A stretch of DNA of 64,000 nucleotides, taken from positions 160,249 through 224,248 of the forward strand of contig NZ_JAIQXU010000003.1 in NCBI RefSeq assembly GCF_020166395.1, read 5' to 3'. The notes below the pieces were generated by a model, which was given only the letters and a program-made list of their open reading frames with translations, had not been told where the DNA came from and ran no database searches. Source of the stretch: Deinococcus betulae (GTDB lineage: Bacteria > Deinococcota > Deinococci > Deinococcales > Deinococcaceae). Positions 1 through 9,677 of the stretch are shown one piece after another (position 1 is the stretch's first letter; every line of letters begins with the position of its first letter). The position numbers and the translations under genes were made by a program.

Positions 1-590
1 GCCTCGTTGTCCAGAGTGCAGCCGGCCGGCAAGGGCGGCAGATGCGGGTCCAACAAATCCAGAAACGGCACGTCTTCCCAGCCCAGGTTGGGGGCGTACA
101 GCAGGCGCTCGCCGCTGGGGTCCACCGGCCCCGGCAGCGCCACTCCCAGCCCCAGCGGCAGCCGGCCCTGCACGGCGGGATCGGCCCGCAGCGTGGCCAG
201 CAGCTCGGCCAGGGTCTCTACGGCCTGCTGCGGCGTGCTGGTGGGCACTTGATGCTGCGCCGAGGCCAGAATGTCGCCCGAAAGCGTGCAGGCCACCGCC
301 CGCACCCCCAGCACGCCCACCTCGGCGCCCAGCAGCACCGGCCCGCTGTCGTTCAGGCGCAGCTGACGCCCAGGGCGGCCCACCAGCCCCTGTTGCAGGT
401 CGCCTTCGTGCAGCCAGCCCTCAGACAGCAGCTGGCCCACCAGACTGCCTACCGTCACCTTGGTCAGGCCGGTGCGCAGCGCGAGGTCGGCGCGGCTCAG
501 GCCTGGGGTGCGCCGCAACAGATTCAAGATGGCCGAACGGTTCAGGTGTTTGAGGTACGGCTGATCGCCGCCCGTGGGCATCACGGACAT
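1..590 (-). CDS. ROK-family transcriptional regulator (N-terminal part; gene runs off the window start)
   Basis: The minus-strand translation begins MSVMPTGGDQPYLKHLNRSA and continues with a winged-helix segment (ILNLLRRTPGLSRADLALRT then GLTKVTVGSLVGQLLSEGWL) followed by the start of a ROK/sugar-kinase fold (LLGAEVGVLGVRAVACTLSG, then PLGLGVALPGPVDPSGERLL). This order is that of XylR/NagC-type ROK repressors, which bind DNA until a sugar or sugar phosphate is sensed. About 196 residues are present; a full protein is near 390, so roughly the C-terminal half lies outside the window. TGGAGG sits 4 bases before the ATG. The gene is divergent from the LacI regulator and the glycoside-hydrolase operon, so regulation of xylose or oligosaccharide genes is a reasonable inference. 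The effector is not visible. Confidence 0.88.
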   Translation of the reverse strand, partial: MSVMPTGGDQPYLKHLNRSAILNLLRRTPGLSRADLALRTGLTKVTVGSLVGQLLSEGWLHEGDLQQGLVGRPGRQLRLNDSGPVLLGAEVGVLGVRAVACTLSGDILASAQHQVPTSTPQQAVETLAELLATLRADPAVQGRLPLGLGVALPGPVDPSGERLLYAPNLGWEDVPFLDLLDPHLPPLPAGCTLDNE

Positions 591-1026
591 AAAGCCTCCA
601 GTGGGCTCAAAAGTAAAAAGAGTTAACCAACAGGAGAGTAAAGGGCCGGTGAATGCCAGTCAAGAGGGAGGAGGAGGAGGAGAATGACCGTTCCTGGTTT
701 CGGAGCAATGGAGCCGTGCTGCCAGCACTTGAGTGCAGAGAACACCGCTTGCAATCTCCGAGCATTTCTGCCCCTTGCCCGCCGCCTTGCAAATAAGGCC
801 TCTTTGCACTTTTGTATTTTCGATCTACGAACAGCTTTCAGCCACACAGCGAGCTACGGGTCAAAAACACTGTTTCTGAGGCAACATTTGCCCTTTTCAG
901 CCCAGTTTCCGCTCATTTGCCGTCTTGAATCAGCTTGACAGCGCTTTCAGATAGGTTTACGCTTCAGTCACCTTAAAGACCCATGAAGTGCAGGCGACTG
1001 TGGCCTGCAACTGAAGGAGCAGCCCT
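591..1026. other. Divergent intergenic region between the ROK and LacI regulators
   Basis: This 436-base stretch separates two divergent regulator genes and is less GC-rich than its flanks. It holds an AGGAGG-like run (GGAGGAGGAGGAGGAG, 666-681) immediately before an ATG at 684 that opens an 84-codon frame ending at 938. That frame has no recognisable domain and its codon use is unlike the neighbours, so I do not call it a gene. The right end carries the promoter and operator listed separately. Confidence 0.6.
935..963 (+). promoter_or_regulatory. Promoter of the LacI regulator with an overlapping LacI-type operator
   Basis: TTGACA (935-940) and TACGCT (958-963) are 17 bases apart. TGACAGCGCTTTCA (936-949) overlaps the -35 box and differs at one base from the perfect palindrome TGAAAGCGCTTTCA found upstream of the transporter gene. 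The position suggests autorepression by the LacI-family protein encoded 80 bases downstream. Direct sequence reading; binding is inferred. Confidence 0.75.
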
Positions 1027-2061
1027 GTGTCTATGCTCGAACCTGTCACCCTGGCGCATGTGGCGCGTGAAGCGGGCGTTTCGCCCAGCACCGTCTCGCG
1101 CATTCTGAACGGCACGGCCAACGTGACGCCAGAAAAACGGGTGCGGGTTGAGGCCGTGATTGCCCGCCTGAACTTCCGGCCCAATCCGCAGGCCCAGGCA
1201 CTGGCCGGTGGGCGCAGCCTCAGCATCGGCGTGATTACCCCCAGCCTGCACTCCACCTTTTACGGCGAAGCCCTGGCGGGCATTGAAGCGGCCCTGGACG
1301 ACACGCCCTATCACCCTCTGGTGATCAGCGGCCAGTGGCGCACCGAGCGCGAGCAAGAAGCCCTAGACGTGCTGCTGGCCCGCCGGGTGGACGCCGTGAT
1401 TCTGCTGGGCGGCATTCTGGACGACGAAATCCTGCAGCATGTGGCCCGCCGCGTGCCGCTGATTGCTGTGGGCCGCGAGGTGCGGGGCCTGTCCGAGTGC
1501 TGCATCGTGCTGGACAACGCAGCGGGCATGCGGCTGGTGGCGCAGCACCTGCTCTCGCTGGGCCACCGCCAGTTCGCCTACATCAGCGGCGCCGAGCGCC
1601 AGAGTGACGCCCTGGAGCGCCGCCACGCCTTCCTGGGCACGCTGCATGCGGCGGGCCTGACGGTCCCAGACGGCCTGATTCAGGTGGGCAACTACACCGA
1701 AGACGGCGGGCGACTGGCCGCCCAGCGCCTGCTGGACACCGGCTTACCCTTTACCGCCCTGGCCTGCGCCAACGACCAGATGGCTCTGGGTGCCCGCCTG
1801 ACCCTGTACCGCGCGGGGCGGCAGGTGCCTGGAGACGTGTCACTGACCGGCTTTGACGACGTGGTGACCTCCAGCCTGATGACTCCGCCCCTGACCACCG
1901 TGCGCCAGGCCATTTACGACATTGGGACAGTGGCCGCCCGCGAGGCACTGAATCTGCTCGCCGGTCAGCCGGTGAACCGTCAACTCTTTACCCCCGAACT
2001 GGTGGTGCGCGACTCGACCGCGCCGCCACCGTCCCCATCTCCGGCGGAGGCCCAGGCATGA
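1027..2061 (+). CDS. LacI-family transcriptional regulator
   Basis: The 344-residue protein has an N-terminal helix-turn-helix of the LacI type (TLAHVAREAGVSPSTVSRIL at about residues 7-26, hinge near NPQAQALAGG) and a periplasmic-binding-protein-like sugar sensor domain with the usual ACANDQMALG and GFDDV signatures. It represses sugar genes until an oligosaccharide or sugar is bound. GTG 1027 is chosen because AAGGAG (1014-1019) lies 7 bases upstream; ATG 1033 is an alternative. Near-identical palindromes before this gene and before the adjacent transporter gene make it the likely repressor of both. It is transcribed with the same orientation as the transport and hydrolase operon but separated from it by its own regulatory gap. 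Confidence 0.93.
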   Translation: MSMLEPVTLAHVAREAGVSPSTVSRILNGTANVTPEKRVRVEAVIARLNFRPNPQAQALAGGRSLSIGVITPSLHSTFYGEALAGIEAALDDTPYHPLVISGQWRTEREQEALDVLLARRVDAVILLGGILDDEILQHVARRVPLIAVGREVRGLSECCIVLDNAAGMRLVAQHLLSLGHRQFAYISGAERQSDALERRHAFLGTLHAAGLTVPDGLIQVGNYTEDGGRLAAQRLLDTGLPFTALACANDQMALGARLTLYRAGRQVPGDVSLTGFDDVVTSSLMTPPLTTVRQAIYDIGTVAAREALNLLAGQPVNRQLFTPELVVRDSTAPPPSPSPAEAQA

Positions 2062-2145
2062 CCGGCCCCGCTGGTTAGTCCTGCTTTCCGCTGGCGGCGC
2101 CCTTACCTTTTCGTCTTGCCCTTCCGCCTAAACCTGTCCCTCATT

Positions 2146-2159
2146 TGAAAGCGCTTTCA
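2146..2159. promoter_or_regulatory. Perfect LacI-type operator upstream of the sugar-binding protein gene
   Basis: TGAAAGCGCTTTCA is a perfect 14-base palindrome with the central CG typical of LacI-family operators. It ends 18 bases before the start codon at 2178, so a bound repressor would sit over or just after the transcription start. A one-mismatch copy lies at 936-949. Confidence 0.85.
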
Positions 2160-2177
2160 CGACCCCGGAGGTCACCC

Positions 2178-3425
2178 ATGAAAAAAGCCCTTGTGTCCGC
2201 TCTCGCCGCCGCCCTGCTGCTGGGTCAGGCCAACGCCCAGGAAAAAGTCACGCTGACGGTGGCCGCCTTCCCTAGCCTGGACAGCGCCATCAAGGCGATT
2301 ATTCCGGCGTGGACGAAGCTGCACCCCAACGTCACCATTAAGCTGCAGGCGCAGGAATTCGCCGACCACCACAACGCCATGACCACCGCGCTGGCCACGG
2401 GCCAGGGACTGCCCGATGTGATGGCGCTGGAAATCGGCTACGTGGGCAAGTTCGCGGAAGGCCAGGGCCTAGAGGACCTGAACAAGGCGCCCTACAGCGC
2501 GGTGGCCTCCAAGAAGCTGTTCACGCCTTTTACCATTGCGCAGGCCACCAGCGCCGATGGCCGCTTTATCGCCATGCCGACCGACATCGGCCCCGGCACC
2601 TTCTTCTTCCGCAAGGACGTGCTGGACAAGGCTGGCGTCAACCCCGTGAACATGCAGCGCTCGTGGGAGTCGTACATCGCGTCCGGCAAGACCATCAAGG
2701 CCAAGACCGGCGCCTACCTGGTGAACACCGCCGCCTCGGTCTACAACGTGATTATCCGCACCAACCTCAAGAGCGGCGAGGGCATCTACTTCGACAAGAA
2801 CAACAACCTGCTTGTCGGCCCTGACAACGCCCGTTTCGTGCGCGCCATGACCCTGAGTAAGCAGGTACGCGACGCCGGCCTGGACGCCAAGATCGGCGAG
2901 TGGAGCAACGAGTGGTACGACGCCTTTAAAAAGGGCACCGTGGCCACGCAGTTCAGCGGCGCCTGGCTGCAGGGCGCGCTGCAAAACTGGATGGCGCCGG
3001 ACACCAAGGGCCTGTGGCGCGTGCAGAACCTGCCCGAGCGCGGCTTTGCCTCGTGGGGCGGCTCGTTCTACGCCATTCCCAGCAAGGCCAAGAACAAGAC
3101 CTGGGCCTGGGAATTTATCAAGTTCATGACCCTGAACCAGCAGTCGCAGATCACGGCTTTCCGTGACAACGGCGCTTTCCCTGCGCTGCTGGCCGCGCAA
3201 AAGGACAAGGCCTTTAGCGAGCCCGTGGATTTCCTGGGCGGCCAGAAGGCCCGCGTGATCTGGCGTGACGCCGCCGCCAAGACCCAGCCGATTGACGTGA
3301 ACAAGTACGACAGTGTGGCCGACCAGATTATGCAGACCGAGCTGACCAACGTGCTGGAGCAGGGCAAGGACATCAAGCAGGCCCTGGCCGACGCCCGCGT
3401 GCAGATTCTGCGCCGCGCCCGCTAA
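2178..3425 (+). CDS. Extracellular solute-binding protein of a sugar ABC importer (family 1)
   Basis: This is the ligand-binding component of a carbohydrate uptake ABC transporter and acts outside the cytoplasmic membrane. The start at ATG 2178 follows GGAGGTC and gives a clean signal peptide, MKKALVSALAAALLLGQANA, cut before QEK. An upstream in-frame ATG at 2145 overlaps the operator and would bury the signal peptide, so it is rejected. The 415-residue length and the TLTVAAFPSLDSAIKAIIP and WAWEFIKFMT segments fit the MalE/UgpB-like class. It is first in a run with two permeases and four glycosidases, which points to an oligosaccharide ligand, perhaps xylo-oligosaccharides. The ligand cannot be read from sequence. 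Confidence 0.92.
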   Translation: MKKALVSALAAALLLGQANAQEKVTLTVAAFPSLDSAIKAIIPAWTKLHPNVTIKLQAQEFADHHNAMTTALATGQGLPDVMALEIGYVGKFAEGQGLEDLNKAPYSAVASKKLFTPFTIAQATSADGRFIAMPTDIGPGTFFFRKDVLDKAGVNPVNMQRSWESYIASGKTIKAKTGAYLVNTAASVYNVIIRTNLKSGEGIYFDKNNNLLVGPDNARFVRAMTLSKQVRDAGLDAKIGEWSNEWYDAFKKGTVATQFSGAWLQGALQNWMAPDTKGLWRVQNLPERGFASWGGSFYAIPSKAKNKTWAWEFIKFMTLNQQSQITAFRDNGAFPALLAAQKDKAFSEPVDFLGGQKARVIWRDAAAKTQPIDVNKYDSVADQIMQTELTNVLEQGKDIKQALADARVQILRRAR

Positions 3426-3526
3426 GCCGCGCCAGGCCGCACCGCCCCTGACCCGGCGGAGTGCAGGAACACGTCAAGGTGGGGGCGCTGGTCTGGCCCC
3501 CACCCCTGTTATCAAAGGAATGCCCC

Positions 3527-4471
3527 ATGTCATACCGTGCCCCGCTGGCCCGCCCTGCGGAAAGTCGGCGCTGGAGTTACACCCGCTTTCAGCAGCGCCT
3601 CGCGCCCTACGTCTTTACCAGCCCCTTTTTCATCCTGTTCGCCATCTTCGGCCTGTTTCCGCTGCTGTTCAGCCTGTTTCTGGCCTTTCACCTGTGGAAT
3701 CCGTTAGACGGGCTGGGGAACTGGAAGTTCGTGGGCTTCGAGAACTTTCAGCTCGCGCTGGACGCCCGCGACCAGTTCTGGGTGGCCCTGAAACACACGG
3801 TCTGGATTGGCCTGCTGGCCGGCGTGCCGCAGCATCTGGTGGCGCTGCCGCTGGCCTTCGTGATTCACCAGTTTCTGCGCCGCTGGCAGGGGGCCATCAG
3901 CACGGTCTTGTTTCTGCCGTACATCACCAGCGCGGTGGCCATCACCATCGTGTTCGGCATGCTGTACAGCGAGCGCCTGGGGCTGCTGAATTACGTGCTG
4001 GGCCTGGTGGGCCTGGACCCGGTGCGCTGGCTGGCACAGCCGGAACTGGTGCCGTATTCGGTGGCGACGGTGGTGTTCTGGCGTTACGTGGGCTGGAACG
4101 TCATTCTGTATCTCTCGGGGCTACAGGCCATCAGCGAGGATGTCTACGAGGCCGCCACGGTGGACGGTGCCAGCGCGTGGCAGAAATTCCGGTTCATTAC
4201 CCTGCCATTGCTGCGCCCCATGATGTTCTACGCCTTCACGCTGACCATCGTGGGCAACATGCAGCTGTTCGAAGAACCGTTCATTCTGACCGGCCAGGGT
4301 GGCGGCAGCGGCGGCGCGGCCCTGACGAGCGCCATGCACATCTTCAACACCGGCTTCCGCGACCTGGACATGGGCTACGCCTCGGCCATGAGCTGGCTGC
4401 TGTTCCTGGCGATTTTTGTGCTGAGCATGGTCAACAACTACCTCTTCTCGCGTGACGGAGGCCGCTCGTGA
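3527..4471 (+). CDS. Sugar ABC transporter permease (MalF/UgpA class)
   Basis: The 314-residue integral membrane protein has six predicted hydrophobic helices (for example VFTSPFFILFAIFGLFPLLF) and the EAA loop EAATVDGASAWQKFRFITLP that docks to the ATPase. It forms half of the translocation pore. ATG 3527 is chosen because AAAGGAA lies just upstream and the product starts MSYRAPLARP; the longer frame back to 3461 has no ribosome-binding site. The stop overlaps the GTG of the next permease by four bases, showing translational coupling. Confidence 0.92.
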   Translation: MSYRAPLARPAESRRWSYTRFQQRLAPYVFTSPFFILFAIFGLFPLLFSLFLAFHLWNPLDGLGNWKFVGFENFQLALDARDQFWVALKHTVWIGLLAGVPQHLVALPLAFVIHQFLRRWQGAISTVLFLPYITSAVAITIVFGMLYSERLGLLNYVLGLVGLDPVRWLAQPELVPYSVATVVFWRYVGWNVILYLSGLQAISEDVYEAATVDGASAWQKFRFITLPLLRPMMFYAFTLTIVGNMQLFEEPFILTGQGGGSGGAALTSAMHIFNTGFRDLDMGYASAMSWLLFLAIFVLSMVNNYLFSRDGGRS

Positions 4472-5364
4472 CCACGCAACCCCTGAAAACAGCCGTTCCC
4501 GCCCCGCGCCGCCCCCGCCTGCGGCTGCCAGTGGGCCGCGCCGGGCTGTGGCTGCTGGTGGGCCTGGCCTGCTTCCTGTCGGTCATCCCCTTTTACCTGA
4601 TGTTCGTCTGGGCGACCCTGCCCAGCGCCGAAGTGTTCTCGGTGCCGCCCAAGTTCTGGTTCAGCGACCAACTGGTGGGCAACTTCCAGAAGATGATGGA
4701 CGCGACCGGCGGGCTGGCGCTGCGCCACTTCTGGAACAGCCTGTACATCGCCATCATGGCCACCCTCACCACGCTGTTTTTCTGCTCCCTGGCGGGCTTT
4801 GCCTTTGCCATGTACGACTTCCGGGGCAAGCGGTTTCTCTTCGGCTTCATCCTGCTGACCATGCTCATTCCGCCGCTGGTCATGGACATCCCCAGCTTCC
4901 TGGTCATGAACAACTTCCTGCAGTGGGTGGGCGAACCGCGCGCGCTGTGGGTGCCGGGCATGGCCAACGCCTTCGGGATTTTCCTGATGCGCCAGTACAT
5001 CGGTTCAGCCCTGCCCCGGCAACTGGTCGAGGCCGCGCGCATCGACGGCGCCACCGAATTCGGCATCTACTGGCGGGTCGTCTTGCCGCTGATCCGGCCC
5101 ATCCTGGCCACCCTGGGCGTGGTGACGTTCGTGGGCTCGTGGAACAACTTCAAGGGCGCGCTGATCATGAAACTCAGCGACGGGCCCATCATGACCCTCC
5201 CGCTGTCGCTGCGCAAAATCACGGGCGGCGCCACGAACATCAACGTGGACTGGGGCGCCAACCTGATGATGGTGGTGCTGACGGTGCTACCGCTGCTGAT
5301 TCTGTTTCTGCTGGCCAGTCGCCAGGTGATCAGCGGCCTGACGAGCGGCGCGGTGAAGGACTGA
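4468..5364 (+). CDS. Sugar ABC transporter permease (MalG/UgpE class)
   Basis: This 298-residue protein is the second pore subunit. It has about six membrane helices and the EAA motif VEAARIDGATEFGIYWRVVL. GTG 4468 overlaps the preceding stop (GTGA). No ABC ATPase gene follows. Many family-1 carbohydrate importers use a shared MsmK/UgpC-type ATPase encoded elsewhere, so that is the likely arrangement here. The next gene begins two bases after this one ends. Confidence 0.92.
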   Translation: MTTQPLKTAVPAPRRPRLRLPVGRAGLWLLVGLACFLSVIPFYLMFVWATLPSAEVFSVPPKFWFSDQLVGNFQKMMDATGGLALRHFWNSLYIAIMATLTTLFFCSLAGFAFAMYDFRGKRFLFGFILLTMLIPPLVMDIPSFLVMNNFLQWVGEPRALWVPGMANAFGIFLMRQYIGSALPRQLVEAARIDGATEFGIYWRVVLPLIRPILATLGVVTFVGSWNNFKGALIMKLSDGPIMTLPLSLRKITGGATNINVDWGANLMMVVLTVLPLLILFLLASRQVISGLTSGAVKD

Positions 5365-5366
5365 GG

Positions 5367-6608
5367 ATGAAGGCCCGGTCTGTGCTGACTCTGCTGCTGG
5401 CGGCCCAGGCCGGGGCCGTCACCGTGACCCCTGGCCCGGACGCTCCGCGCCCTATCCGCCCGGACACGGTCAGCGGCTTCAATCTGGGCAACTGGATGCC
5501 GGTCGTGGAAGCGCTGCCCCAGCTGCGCGCCCTGGACACGGCGCTGCTGCGCTGGCCCGGCGGCAACGTGGGCGACGAAAACGACCTGACCCCGGCGGGC
5601 CTACAGACCCTGAAAACCAACTGGACCCTGCTGGGCGAGCCGGCCCTGATCGTGCAGACGCGGGTGTTTACCCGTGCTGGCGTGGGCAAAGCCAGCCCGG
5701 CCGACGCGGCCCAGGCGGTGCGCGACGCCCGCGACAAGGGCCTGCGCGTGGCCTACTGGGAGATTGGCAACGAGCCGAACCTCTACGCCACCAACCGCAG
5801 CGACCCCAGCTGGACCCCCGAGAAGTACTGCGCCACGGTGCGGGCCCAGCGCGCCGCCATTCTGGCGGTGGACCCCGCCGCCCGGATCGCCGGCCCGGCC
5901 GTCAGCAACCCCGGCGAGTACCTGAACGAGGTCATTCGCCGGTGCGGCGACGCGCTGGACCTGGTGACCTGGCACCTGTACCCCACCGACGGCAGCGCGG
6001 CCCCGGCGGCGGCGCTGGCCAGTGCCGAGCAGGCCACCACCTCGGCTGAGCAGGTCAGGGCGCTATGGGCCGACCCGGCCACCAATCCGCTGGGCCACCT
6101 GAAGCCCCTGAACATGGCCGTGACCGAATACGGCCTGTCGTGGCGCACCAACAAGGGCCGGCATCTCTCGGACGCCGTGGGCGGGCTGTGGGCGGCCGAA
6201 GCCACCCTGCGCTTTTCGGCTGCTGGCGCCAGCACGGCCTATTTCGCCCTGATGGGCACGGGCAACCACGGCCTGCTGGACGAAGCCGGTTTTCCGCGCT
6301 TTGCCTACGGCACCTTTCACGAACTGGCGCACTACCGGGGCCAGACCTTCAGCGTGCAGAGCGACGACCCGCGCGTGTGGGTCCATGCGGCCCAGCAAGG
6401 CGCAGTCGTAACCCTCTTCGCCCTCAACACGGCTGACTCGACCCTTCCCCTGACCGCCACGCTGCCGGGCCTGAGCCTGATTGGCGCCAAGGCCGTCACC
6501 GACGAAGACGTGAACGCCGACCGCCCACCGCGTGCGCTGAACATTCGCGGCCCCGTGGCTCTACCGCCCCTGAGCCTGACCCGACTGGTGTTCAAAGCGC
6601 AGCCGTAG
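5367..6608 (+). CDS. Secreted clan GH-A glycoside hydrolase (GH39/GH79-like)
   Basis: A short N-terminal hydrophobic signal (MKARSVLTLLLAAQAGAV) is followed by a (beta/alpha)8-barrel glycosidase of 413 residues. WEIGNEPN carries the probable acid/base Glu136 and VTEYG the probable nucleophile Glu254, the spacing expected of clan GH-A retaining enzymes. The exact family is uncertain: GH39, GH51 or GH79-like are all possible, and the substrate may be a beta-xyloside, arabinoside or glucuronide. ATG 5367 follows AAGGA by 6 bases. It is translationally coupled to the permease pair, so exported hydrolysis and uptake are co-expressed. Confidence 0.8.
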   Translation: MKARSVLTLLLAAQAGAVTVTPGPDAPRPIRPDTVSGFNLGNWMPVVEALPQLRALDTALLRWPGGNVGDENDLTPAGLQTLKTNWTLLGEPALIVQTRVFTRAGVGKASPADAAQAVRDARDKGLRVAYWEIGNEPNLYATNRSDPSWTPEKYCATVRAQRAAILAVDPAARIAGPAVSNPGEYLNEVIRRCGDALDLVTWHLYPTDGSAAPAAALASAEQATTSAEQVRALWADPATNPLGHLKPLNMAVTEYGLSWRTNKGRHLSDAVGGLWAAEATLRFSAAGASTAYFALMGTGNHGLLDEAGFPRFAYGTFHELAHYRGQTFSVQSDDPRVWVHAAQQGAVVTLFALNTADSTLPLTATLPGLSLIGAKAVTDEDVNADRPPRALNIRGPVALPPLSLTRLVFKAQP

Positions 6609-6693
6609 GCAGGGCTCAGGCCCGGCGGTCCACCGTTACCTCACTGCTCAGGCTTTTTTCACGGACCACTTTCCCCCTTCCCCGGAGCTGCAC

Positions 6694-8066
<1,373 letters not shown>

Positions 8067-8070
<4 letters not shown>

Positions 8071-9677
8071 CGGCTGAGGTCCGGCCGCCTACCCCAGCCA
8101 CCGTGACCGTTCAGAATCCCGTCCTACCCGGCTTTCACCCCGACCCCAGCATCCTGCGGGTGGGCGAGGACTATTACCTCGCCACCAGCACCTTCCAGTG
8201 GTTTCCCGGAGTGGCCATTTACCACTCGCGCGACCTGGTGAACTGGCGGCTGGCGGCGCGGCCCTTGGACCGCACGGCCCTGCTGGACATGCGCGGCAAC
8301 ACCGATTCGGGCGGCATCTGGGCGCCGTGCCTGTCACACGACGGCGAGCGCTTTCACCTGATCTACACCGACGTCAAAGCCTGGGGCATGCAGGAGGCTT
8401 TTAAGGACAGCCCCAATTACCTCACCACCGCCGAGCAGCTTGAGGGGCCGTGGTCGGCGCCGGTCTACCTGAACAGCAGCGGCTTCGACCCCAGCCTCTT
8501 TCACGATGACGACGGCCGCAAGTGGCTGCTGAACATGGTCTGGGACCACCGCCCTGGCCGCAACCCTTTTGCCGGCATCGTGCTGCAGGAGTACAGCCCG
8601 GCCGAGCAGCGGCTGGTCGGCCCCCGCGACCTGATCTTTAAAGGCACCGAGTTGGGCGTGACCGAAGGGCCGCACGTCTACAAACGCGGCGGCTGGTATT
8701 ACCTCGTGACGGCCGAAGGCGGCACCAGCTACGACCACGCGGTAACGGTGGCGCGTTCGCGCTCGCTGCACGGGCCCTACGAGGTGCATCCCGAGAATCC
8801 GCTGCTCACGGCCGCCGACGACCCCAGCCTGCCCATTCAGAAGGCCGGGCACAGCAGCTTCACGCAGACGCCGGACGACCAGTGGCTGCTGGCCCACCTG
8901 TGTGGCCGCCCGCTGGCAGAGAAAGGCGAGTGCCCGCTAGGCCGCGAAACGGCGCTGCAACCGCTGATCTGGGGCGAGGATGGATGGCCCCGCCTGGCTG
9001 GGGGCGGGCACCACCCGGCGCAGACCGCTGAGCTGCCCGCCCTGACGCCGCACCCCTGGCCCACGGTTCCCGAACGTGATGACTTTCAGAGCGGGGCCCT
9101 GCGCTCCGAGTGGCTGACCCTACGCGTGCCGGCCGCCGACCTGGGGGTGGAGCTTACAGGCGACGGCCTGCGCCTGCCGGGGCGCGAATCGCTAAACAGC
9201 CGCCACCACACGGCGCTGGTCGGACGGCGCCTGCAAAGCCTGCACGCCCGCCTGCGCACCTCGCTTGACTTTGATCCGCAGGATTTTCAGCAGATGGCCG
9301 GGATGTGCGCCTATTACGACACCCGCAACTGGGTCTATCTGCGCCTCAGCCGTGACGCGGCACTGGGCCGCACCCTCAACGTGGTGTCGTGCGAGAACGG
9401 CACCTACCGCGAGCATCTGCCCCAGGAAGTGCCGGTGGCGCCAGGCGCCGTTGAGTTACAGATTCTGTACAGCGGCCCCACTTTTGCCTTTGCCTACCGG
9501 CAGGCCGGCCGGGACTGGGCCGACCTTGGGCCGCCCTTCTCTGCGGGTCTACTGTCCGACGAGCACTGCGGCGGCCTCAGCTTTACGGGCACCTTTCTGG
9601 CCCTGGCCTGTCAGGACCTCAGCGGCCAGCGCCAGCCGGCGACCTTTCACTGGGCTGACTACACGGAGACGCCTTGA
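8067..9677 (+). CDS. GH43 beta-xylosidase / arabinofuranosidase
   Basis: The 536-residue protein matches the GH43 beta-xylosidase layout. An N-terminal five-bladed propeller starts NPVLPGFHPDPSILRVGEDY, with the catalytic base in FHPDP (Asp26), and the probable acid lies in LGVTEGPHVYK. A C-terminal beta-sandwich begins near residue 330 and contains the FQQMAGMCAYYDTRNWVYLR stretch seen in the XynB-like subgroups. No signal peptide is present, so it is cytoplasmic and would release xylose or arabinose from imported oligosaccharides. GTG 8067 overlaps the stop of the GH1 gene, and its own stop overlaps the next start, giving tight coupling. Within the operon it is the best pointer to xylo-oligosaccharides as the transported sugar. 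Confidence 0.93.

Noticed and set aside
42..626. 194-codon plus-strand frame at the window start
   Set aside because: It is antisense to the clear ROK regulator, and its Gln/Arg-rich product has no domain.
684..938. 84-codon frame with a striking GGAGGAGGAGGAG run before its ATG
   Set aside because: The composition is unlike neighbouring genes, there is no domain, and it runs into the LacI promoter. The purine run may be chance.
4452..5366. 5' extension of the GH-A hydrolase frame through the second permease gene
   Set aside because: The extension is an out-of-frame reading of the permease; a proper ATG with signal peptide exists at 5367.
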